From a bacterium (lineage in GTDB: Bacteria; Bdellovibrionota_G; JALEGL01): DNA of 64,000 nt. Below are positions 57,865 through 64,000 of the stretch, piece after piece (the stretch's first letter is position 1; each line of letters starts with the position of its first letter). The stretch lies in assembly GCA_022763185.1 (NCBI GenBank), contig JALEGL010000006.1, forward strand, positions 248,001-312,000. The letters run 5' to 3'. The notes below the pieces were generated by a model. The model was given only the letters and a program-made list of their open reading frames with translations. It did not search any database and was not told the DNA's origin. The translations under genes and the position numbers were made by a program.

Positions 57865-59229
57865 ATGGTGCGTCATTCGAGTCATAAAGTAACAGCATTA
57901 AAAAAAAGTGATTTTTTAGATTTTTTTGCAATAATGGAGAAAAAGGCAATCAGTGCTAATATTGTTTTGGTATCGGGTGAAGTCAAATCGTTGTTTTTTT
58001 TAAAGCAAGGACGTATTATTGCCCACAAAAGTAATGTAGAACGAGAACATCATTTAAACCAACTTATTGAAAACTTGGATGCAGAGCAAAGAACATTTAT
58101 TCAGCATGGTTTAGATCAGTTATCACCCTTTGATCAGTGGGCCTATTTATACAATAAAAATCTTATCAAAGAATCCGCTTACCAGGACTTTTTAGAAAAA
58201 GATTGTTCATCGATTATTTTGGCGCATTATAGTAGTAAAGAAACAAATGCTTTGAGAGTGTCCAATGTTGAGGCAGAACATCAACATATGTTGAGTATTG
58301 CGCCTTTTAAAATAGTGTTTGAGGCATTGAAACAAACCATAAAGATTGAAGCTGTAAATCAATATGAACAAGTCAATATCAAGGTTAAAAAAAAGGATGT
58401 ATTTGACGCTTATCAAAAGTATGTAAGCCATGAATCTATTGTTTATGACAAAAAAAAAGAGCTTTTTTACGTTATGCACCCTCAATCAGAACTGGTTTTA
58501 GATTTGTATCTTTTAAAAGAATACCAAGTTGTTGATTTAGAGATGTTTTCTGAAAAAATTGAACAAAAATATAAAATTACAAGTGAAAAAGATTTGCTTA
58601 ATAAAAATGCCTTTGAGGTTTTTGGTTTAGATGAAACTGCAAGTGGCGCAATAATAAAGAAAAAGTACATGGAAATGGTGGCCACGCATCATCCAGATAA
58701 AAATGGCAATTTACCTGAAAAAGAGAAAAGAACTATTGAAAAAATATTTTCTCAGATCACACTGGCCTATAAAAAGATTAGTACTGCTGAACAGAGAAAA
58801 GAGTATATAAAAGAACTATCAAAAATAAAAGAAAGTCAAAAAGCACAAAAAAAAGTAAAAGCTGAAACCATTTTTTTTGAAGGTTTAGCACAGATGAAAA
58901 ATAAAAACTTTGATGGTGCCTATGAAAAATTTAATGAAAGCAACAAGATCTTACCAGATGAAAAATACCGCATTTATGCTGCGTGGAGTTATTTTCGTTT
59001 AGGAGTAAAAAATAACTCTAGAGCAACCATTGAAGAAGCTAGAGAAAATTTGAAAAAAGAAACTTTAAAAGATATGCCTATGCTAGAAGCTTTGTTTTAC
59101 TTAGCCAGTATAGAAAAAAACTTGGGCAACTATAGACAAGCAAAAAAATACTTGTCTCAAGTCGTTGATAGAGATCCATATTTTATGAATGCAAAAGTTG
59201 AATTAAATTTAATTAACAAGAGAGTATAA
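57865..59229 (+). CDS. J-domain and TPR protein with a DUF4388-like N-terminal region
   Basis: A 454-aa multi-domain protein. The N-terminal part (about 1-110), with VSGEVKSLFFLKQGRIIAHKS, resembles the DUF4388 PATAN-type domain of myxobacterial signalling proteins. A J-domain at about 250-310 has the essential HPD at 276-278 in AFEVFGLDETASGAIIKKKY and onward, so it should stimulate a DnaK. A C-terminal TPR-like repeat region (about 335-454) follows. The role is not known; a regulated DnaK co-chaperone is likely. The next gene overlaps its stop. Confidence 0.75.
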   Translation: MVRHSSHKVTALKKSDFLDFFAIMEKKAISANIVLVSGEVKSLFFLKQGRIIAHKSNVEREHHLNQLIENLDAEQRTFIQHGLDQLSPFDQWAYLYNKNLIKESAYQDFLEKDCSSIILAHYSSKETNALRVSNVEAEHQHMLSIAPFKIVFEALKQTIKIEAVNQYEQVNIKVKKKDVFDAYQKYVSHESIVYDKKKELFYVMHPQSELVLDLYLLKEYQVVDLEMFSEKIEQKYKITSEKDLLNKNAFEVFGLDETASGAIIKKKYMEMVATHHPDKNGNLPEKEKRTIEKIFSQITLAYKKISTAEQRKEYIKELSKIKESQKAQKKVKAETIFFEGLAQMKNKNFDGAYEKFNESNKILPDEKYRIYAAWSYFRLGVKNNSRATIEEARENLKKETLKDMPMLEALFYLASIEKNLGNYRQAKKYLSQVVDRDPYFMNAKVELNLINKRV

Positions 59230-60032
59230 TGATGATTGCACAAGGTATATTACTGCTGTCATCGATTATATCTGTTTTTCTGTGCTTTGGATGTTTTTAT
59301 CAAATGTCATTTAAACAGCGTAAACGTTGGGGAACTAAAAGTTTACTGGTCATTCAAGCTTTAAGTTTTTATCTCTATGCATGTTTAAACATACTATCTG
59401 GTTATAGAGTGTTTAAGCTGGCTGTAGACTATGTTTTTTTTAGCGCAGTACTTTTTTCAGTTGTTTTTGTTTTTTTATCATTGAGCATGCGGTTTCTTAT
59501 TGGCAAGCTATGCATTGTATTGAATATTTTCTTCTCATGTCTAACAGTGTTTTTTTTACTGTGGTCTCAAAAAGAGCAGTTTTTACATCAAAACTATATA
59601 CAAGAAACTGTTTGGCTGGTGCATATGTCATCAAATTGTACTGGGGTAATATTTTTAAGTATGTCCTTAATTCTTGGGGCTAATTATATACGAAACCAAA
59701 ATTTAATTAAGCGACATAGTGATTTTAATCAGTTGGATCTTGTAACTTTATCTCTATCAAGGATCGACCATATGATGTCTAAATTATTATTTGTGGTATT
59801 TGCTGCAATTAATATCAGTTTACTTACAGGCATTGTTTTAGCGCATAGTTTATGGGATAGTTCTTGGTTGAGCAATCCTAAGTTTATTGTATCAGCGCTT
59901 ATGTGGTGGATGTTTGCTATTCTAGTTTGGGGTAGGTTAAAAAAGGGCTGGAGAGGCAAAAAGTTTGTTCAAGGCCTTTTTGCTTGTGAAGTAGTTTTGG
60001 TGGGACTTTTACTATTGTCATTCATAAAATGA
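59229..60032 (+). CDS. CcsA/HemX-like membrane protein
   Basis: A 267-aa inner-membrane protein with about eight hydrophobic segments. The cytochrome c assembly (CcsA family) traits are VHMSSNCTGVIFLSMSLILGA with a conserved His and LTGIVLAHSLWDSSW followed by ALMWWMFAILVWGRLKKGWRG. In Bacillus the HemX relative affects glutamyl-tRNA reductase levels; the position immediately before hemA makes HemX the best guess. Its ATG overlaps the J-domain gene, and its stop overlaps hemA. Confidence 0.78.
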   Translation: MMIAQGILLLSSIISVFLCFGCFYQMSFKQRKRWGTKSLLVIQALSFYLYACLNILSGYRVFKLAVDYVFFSAVLFSVVFVFLSLSMRFLIGKLCIVLNIFFSCLTVFFLLWSQKEQFLHQNYIQETVWLVHMSSNCTGVIFLSMSLILGANYIRNQNLIKRHSDFNQLDLVTLSLSRIDHMMSKLLFVVFAAINISLLTGIVLAHSLWDSSWLSNPKFIVSALMWWMFAILVWGRLKKGWRGKKFVQGLFACEVVLVGLLLLSFIK

Positions 60033-61294
60033 GTTTATTTTATAAAAAATTAGGTTTAATTGGCTTGAGTTTTAAAACAGCCAAACTAGCTCTTAGAGAG
60101 GCATTTTCATCTGAAGAAAAATTAACTCAATTTATTGATAGACAAATAAGTCAAAAACATATCAAAGGTGGTTTTTCTTTGTGCACCTGTAATAGAGTTG
60201 AAATTTATTATGAAAAAGAAAATACCGAAAAAAATCTTATCAATGAATTGATCAACTTTTTTTCAGTTGAGATTAATCAAAGTGATATTAATGATGCATT
60301 TTACACAAAAGAAAAAGAAGATGTTATAGAGCATGTTTTTAAAGTGGCCAGCAGTTTAGATTCTCTTGTTATTGGTGAGCCTCAAATTACTGCGCAGTTA
60401 AAAAAATCATATCAACAGGCACATGATGATAGCTTTGTTTCAGGAGAAATGCATAAATTCATTCATAGAGCTTTATCTGTATCTAAAAAAATAAAATCAA
60501 ATACAGATATAGGAAAACATGCTGTTTCTATAAGTTATGTTGCCATAGAGCTAATAAAAAAAGTTTTTGATGATTTGAAAAATTGCAAAGTTTTATTACT
60601 AGGTGCAGGAGAAATGGCAGAGCTGTGTTTAAAGCATTTACAGGCAAAGGATGTCAAAAATATCAGCATTGCTAACCGATCACTAGAGAAAGCAATTAAC
60701 CTATCTTCTTTATATCAAGCTTCGACAGTAGCATTTGATCAGTTTCATAAAGTAATACACCAGTTTGATATCGTTATTGCTTCTACAGGAGCTAGTAAGT
60801 TTATTGTGGAATATGAAGATATGAAACATGCCATGGATAAAAGAAAAAATAATCCTGTTTTTATTATTGATATATCGGTTCCAAGAAATGTAAATCCAAA
60901 CGTAGAACAACTAAGCGAAGTTTATCTTTATAATGTTGACGATCTTGAAAAGATTTCGATTAATAATCAAAAAATTAGGTCAGATGAAGCTTTAAAAGCA
61001 GATTTGATTATTAGCGATGAAGTGAGTAAATTTATTGATTTACAAGAAAAAGAAGCAAATAAAGAGAGTATCGTTGAGTTAAGAAAGCACTATAACAAAA
61101 TTTTTGAACATGAAATGAAAAAAATGTTAAAAACAATAAAATCAGTTAAAGATGATGATGTAGAAAAAATACAAAAAACCTTTGAAGCTGTACAAAAAAA
61201 AATCCTCGCCAATCCAATTAAATATGTTAAAGCAAAACCCAGTAAAGAAAAAATATCAGAACTGAGAAAAATTTTTAATATTGGCGATGACTAA
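60029..61294 (+). CDS. hemA: Glutamyl-tRNA reductase
   Basis: First committed step of haem synthesis by the C5 pathway: reduces glutamyl-tRNA-Glu to glutamate-1-semialdehyde with NADPH. The catalytic Cys54 lies in LCTCNRVEIYYE; SSLDSLVIGEPQI and the NADPH-binding LLLGAGEMAELCLKHL follow. The 421 aa end in the dimerisation domain. The start overlaps the HemX-like gene by four bases and the stop overlaps hemC by eight. hemL is not in the window. Confidence 0.96.
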   Translation: MSLFYKKLGLIGLSFKTAKLALREAFSSEEKLTQFIDRQISQKHIKGGFSLCTCNRVEIYYEKENTEKNLINELINFFSVEINQSDINDAFYTKEKEDVIEHVFKVASSLDSLVIGEPQITAQLKKSYQQAHDDSFVSGEMHKFIHRALSVSKKIKSNTDIGKHAVSISYVAIELIKKVFDDLKNCKVLLLGAGEMAELCLKHLQAKDVKNISIANRSLEKAINLSSLYQASTVAFDQFHKVIHQFDIVIASTGASKFIVEYEDMKHAMDKRKNNPVFIIDISVPRNVNPNVEQLSEVYLYNVDDLEKISINNQKIRSDEALKADLIISDEVSKFIDLQEKEANKESIVELRKHYNKIFEHEMKKMLKTIKSVKDDDVEKIQKTFEAVQKKILANPIKYVKAKPSKEKISELRKIFNIGDD

Positions 61295-62231
61295 AAAAAA
61301 TAAAATAATCGTTGGAACCAGAGCCAGCCTCTTAGCAACCACTCAAACTGAACAAACCTGTAAAATGGTTTTTAACAATGACTGTGAGTATGAGTTAAAA
61401 AAAATTACAACCACGGGGGATGCAGATCAAAATAAGACATTTTCTGAGTTTGGTAGACAAGCGCTGTTTAGTAAGGAACTGGATGAAGCTTTATTGAATC
61501 ACGAGTGTGATATTGCTATACATAGTTTTAAAGACCTTACGGGTGAAATTCCACAAGGTCTTAAGTTGCAAATGTTATGCAATCAAGTCGACTCCAGAGA
61601 TTGTTTTGTTTCAGACAAATTTAAAAAAATTGATGATTTGCCACCGGGCGCAGTTGTTGGAACTTCGAGTATTCGCCGATATACAATTTTAAAAAAACAC
61701 TTTCCGCATTTAAAAGTGAAACCTATTAGAGGCAATATAGATACAAGAATATCCAAAATGCAAAAAGGTGATTATGATGCGATTTTATTGGCAAAAGCTG
61801 GCCTGATAAGACTGAATAAGCAAAAAATAATAGCATCTAGTTTGGATGAAAGTATTTTTACACCGCCTTTAGGTCAAGGCTTGATTGCGATTGTTACCAG
61901 AAATAATGAAGATGTATTTCAATATCTAAATAAAGATAAAAATATCAACTATTTTGATGCGGTGATGTGTCTAAAAAAAATTATTTCTAGTTATGAAGGT
62001 GGGTGTTCACTGCCATTTGGTTTGGATATTCAAGTGAACGGTTATAAGCTGTGTTTTAATGTATACCTTGGAAATGCTGTAGAGGGTACAGAAGTTAGAT
62101 TTTCTGTGTTGTATGACAATGATGGTTTAAGTGTATTAGAAGAAAAGTTCCGAAATATGATGGATAAAAATAACGCTTTATCAATCTGTAATGCCATGAA
62201 AAATTTTGCTATACCTTATGAAACAGATTGA
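61287..62231 (+). CDS. hemC: Hydroxymethylbilane synthase (porphobilinogen deaminase)
   Basis: Joins four porphobilinogens into a linear tetrapyrrole. The dipyrromethane cofactor attaches to Cys240 in YEGGCSLPFGLD. Other motifs: GTRASLLATTQT at the N-terminus, IHSFKDLTGEIPQG, GTSSIRR and RGNIDTRISKMQKGDYDAIL. The 314-aa length from ATG 61287 is normal; a TTG at 61281 is in frame. It overlaps both hemA and hemD, so the three are probably translated as a coupled unit. Confidence 0.96.
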   Translation: MTKKNKIIVGTRASLLATTQTEQTCKMVFNNDCEYELKKITTTGDADQNKTFSEFGRQALFSKELDEALLNHECDIAIHSFKDLTGEIPQGLKLQMLCNQVDSRDCFVSDKFKKIDDLPPGAVVGTSSIRRYTILKKHFPHLKVKPIRGNIDTRISKMQKGDYDAILLAKAGLIRLNKQKIIASSLDESIFTPPLGQGLIAIVTRNNEDVFQYLNKDKNINYFDAVMCLKKIISSYEGGCSLPFGLDIQVNGYKLCFNVYLGNAVEGTEVRFSVLYDNDGLSVLEEKFRNMMDKNNALSICNAMKNFAIPYETD

Positions 62232-62979
62232 AATTATTTTTACTGGAAAAGTAGATTCACAGTATATTGATAAAATTTTAAAAACTTATAATGGCATTGA
62301 TGTTAAGCAATTTGATCTTCTTCAGTTTTCACCGGTAATCAATAGTAGTAATGTACATAGTTACGCTGACCTTATTCAGAAATCTACAATTATTTGTATA
62401 ACAAGTAAAAAAACAGTAGAAATAATTTCACAGTACCCTGAAATTGCTCATGATTTATCAAAAAAAAAACTAGTGGTCTCAGGTGTTAAAGTTGCTAATT
62501 TTCTTAAAAAACAACTTAAAATAAACTCTTATTATTCAGAAAAATACCAAGGTCAACGTGGAGTGATGGATGTTTTATCAAAAATAGTTAAAGGTCGGGA
62601 TTGGGTTGTTTATTTGCATTCAAATAGAGCTGAAGATCACATAAAAAAATATTTTAATGACATGAATATTCAAGGGCAATGTAAAGTTGTTTATGAGACA
62701 AACGGTAATGAGATCGTATCACAAAGCTTATTACAACATCTTAAAAATGATACCATAAAGCAAAAAGTTGTATTTTTTGCATCACCATCAGCAGTTCATA
62801 TTTATAACGAGAAGGTTATAAAGAAGACCAATATAAAAGGGATGCATTATTTGGCATTTGGCCAATCAACTCAACAAGCCTGCAATGACTTAGCTATTAG
62901 ATGCTTTTTTGAAGAAAATAGTAAAGATTACTTTGAAACAGTGGTTAGATTTTTAGAAAAATATGATGTTTCAGGGTGA
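62218..62979 (+). CDS. hemD: Uroporphyrinogen-III synthase
   Basis: Closes and inverts ring D of the tetrapyrrole to give uroporphyrinogen III. The family is very divergent; identity rests mainly on position after hemC, on length (253 aa) and on the pattern ICITSKKTVEIISQYP, VVSGVKVANFLKKQ, VVFFASPSAVHIYNE and YLAFGQSTQQACNDL, matching the usual two-domain fold. The start is ATG 62218, overlapping hemC by 14 bases. Its last nine bases overlap the end of purD on the other strand. Confidence 0.85.
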   Translation: MKQIEIIFTGKVDSQYIDKILKTYNGIDVKQFDLLQFSPVINSSNVHSYADLIQKSTIICITSKKTVEIISQYPEIAHDLSKKKLVVSGVKVANFLKKQLKINSYYSEKYQGQRGVMDVLSKIVKGRDWVVYLHSNRAEDHIKKYFNDMNIQGQCKVVYETNGNEIVSQSLLQHLKNDTIKQKVVFFASPSAVHIYNEKVIKKTNIKGMHYLAFGQSTQQACNDLAIRCFFEENSKDYFETVVRFLEKYDVSG

Positions 62980-64000
62980 TTTTTTTTCGTTCATAATAGC
63001 TTGTCCACCCACATCTGTTCTATACTGCATACCATTAAAGTTTATATGTTCTTTAACACAGCTGTATGCGATTTGAGCTGCATTTTGATAGCTATCACCT
63101 AAGCTAGCAATAGAAAGAACTCTCCCACCACTGGCCATTAATTCATCATGGATGAATTCTGTGCCGCAGTGATAAACTCTACAGTTATTTGGAATAGGCT
63201 GTAATATTGAAATAGCTTGTGGTGAAGAAGGTTGATAAGGGTAATTTTTTGAAGCAAGCGTTAAGACAAAAGACTTTTTGTTGTTCCAGGTTATGGATAG
63301 ATTTTCTTGGGCTAAAACTGACATACAGAGCTGTGCAAAAGGTGTTTGTAACCTGTGCAACAAACATTGAGCTTCAGGATCACCCAAACGTACATTAAAC
63401 TCTAAAACTTTAGGACCATTTTCTGTTAAAATTAAGCCAACATATAGAAAGCCTGTATAGGGAGTATCATCTGTATCTAATTGATTGAGCAAAGGCTGTA
63501 CAATGTTTTGTTCTATTTCTTCTTTTAACGGTTTATTCATGAAGTGTGTAGGGGTGTATGCCCCCATGCCGCCAGTATTTGGACCTTCATCATTATCAAG
63601 TAATCTTTTATGGTCTTGTGCATCACCAAAAAAATAAAAACTTTTTTCATGACAAAGTGCAAAATATGAAAGTTCAGGGCCAACAAGGAACTCTTCAAAA
63701 ATAATAGCACTTGGGTTTTCACCAAAGATAAGTTGGTTGAAGACTTTATCACAAAAATCCAACGACTCTTGTTTTGATTGGCATATAACTACACCTTTTC
63801 CTGCAGCTAAACCGTCATACTTTAGTGCTTGCGGGTAAGTTTCATTGTGTTGAATATATTTTTTGGCTTCTTGGTAGTTTGTTGCTGTTTCAAAAGCACC
63901 TGTAGGTATATTGGCTTTTTGCATTATTTTTTTTGCAAAATATTTTGATGACTCAAGCTGAGCGGCTTCTTTACTTGGACCGAAAATTTTTAAATTATAC
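62971..64000 (-). CDS. purD: Phosphoribosylamine-glycine ligase, C-terminal part (partial gene)
   Basis: Second step of purine synthesis: joins glycine to phosphoribosylamine using ATP. The frame is open to the window edge: the upstream codons give FGPSKEAAQLESSKYFAKKI, a typical PurD stretch, so the internal ATG at 63924 is not the start. Further motifs: ALKYDGLAAGKGVVI, FGDAQDHKRLLDNDEGPNTG, and VLEFNVRLGDPEAQCLL. About 343 codons are inside the window; the N-terminal quarter is missing. It converges with hemD. Confidence 0.94.
   Translation of the reverse strand, partial: YNLKIFGPSKEAAQLESSKYFAKKIMQKANIPTGAFETATNYQEAKKYIQHNETYPQALKYDGLAAGKGVVICQSKQESLDFCDKVFNQLIFGENPSAIIFEEFLVGPELSYFALCHEKSFYFFGDAQDHKRLLDNDEGPNTGGMGAYTPTHFMNKPLKEEIEQNIVQPLLNQLDTDDTPYTGFLYVGLILTENGPKVLEFNVRLGDPEAQCLLHRLQTPFAQLCMSVLAQENLSITWNNKKSFVLTLASKNYPYQPSSPQAISILQPIPNNCRVYHCGTEFIHDELMASGGRVLSIASLGDSYQNAAQIAYSCVKEHINFNGMQYRTDVGGQAIMNEKKSP

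Overview
This 64 kb window is AT-rich chromosomal DNA, densely packed with housekeeping genes. I see no prophage, insertion sequence, transposase, CRISPR array or toxin-antitoxin pair. The gene set points to a Gram-negative bacterium of the former Deltaproteobacteria, most likely Bdellovibrionota-like (inference). Reasons: MglA/MglB polarity proteins, an RpoN-HPF-PtsN-RapZ cluster, outer-membrane porins and lipoproteins, a single-domain PilZ protein, a J-domain/TPR hybrid, a bacterial deoxyhypusine-synthase-like protein, and haem made from glutamyl-tRNA. The exact taxon cannot be fixed from the sequence alone.

Layout. 0-10 kb: end of rplM, rpsI, pyrG, rpoN-hpf-ptsN-rapZ, metK and a fused 2-oxo acid dehydrogenase E1. 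10-16 kb: the macromolecular-synthesis block rpsU-dnaG-rpoD, a CAU-anticodon tRNA, a zinc-ribbon coiled-coil protein, an RNase H-like protein and the RNase P RNA. 16-23 kb, minus strand: efp, ahcY, an OprP-like porin and polA, with a small outer-membrane protein, a 112-bp tandem repeat and a lipoprotein between the porin and polA. 23-34 kb: a mixed accessory stretch (Rsm22-like methyltransferase, glutamine-amidotransferase-like hydrolase, Nudix, PilZ, cupin, trxB, phosphodiesterase, EAL protein, crcB, umuDC-like pair, DUF2007, mgtC, hydrolase, a broken pilin-like gene). 34-43 kb: selO, a deoxyhypusine-synthase-like gene, a YgjP-like protease, alcohol dehydrogenase, phnA, a cold-shock-like protein, a DEAD-box-type helicase, AlkB and an M15 peptidase. 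43-50 kb: tRNA-Ser, SRP RNA, dnaX-recR, mglB-mglA, a lipase-like hydrolase and gpmI. 50-57 kb: a PpiD-like chaperone and the elongasome operon mreB-mreC-mreD-mrdA-rodA. 57-64 kb: trxA, a J-domain/TPR protein, a CcsA/HemX-like protein, hemA-hemC-hemD and the end of purD.

How the genes fit together. metK makes S-adenosylmethionine and ahcY removes S-adenosylhomocysteine. rpsU-dnaG-rpoD links translation, replication and transcription initiation. mreBCD-mrdA-rodA builds the lateral wall. The hem genes overlap one another and look translationally coupled.

The most unusual features are: a UmuD-like protein with an extra N-terminal basic region, whose start codon lies in an 8-bp palindrome; an A-run in dnaX placed so that slippage would give a short gamma-type subunit; a tandem palindromic repeat and a dispersed palindromic repeat family; a pilin-like small gene split by an in-frame stop; and a deoxyhypusine-synthase-like gene in a genome whose EF-P carries a modifiable loop lysine. 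I did not find one clear, wholly new multi-gene system here.
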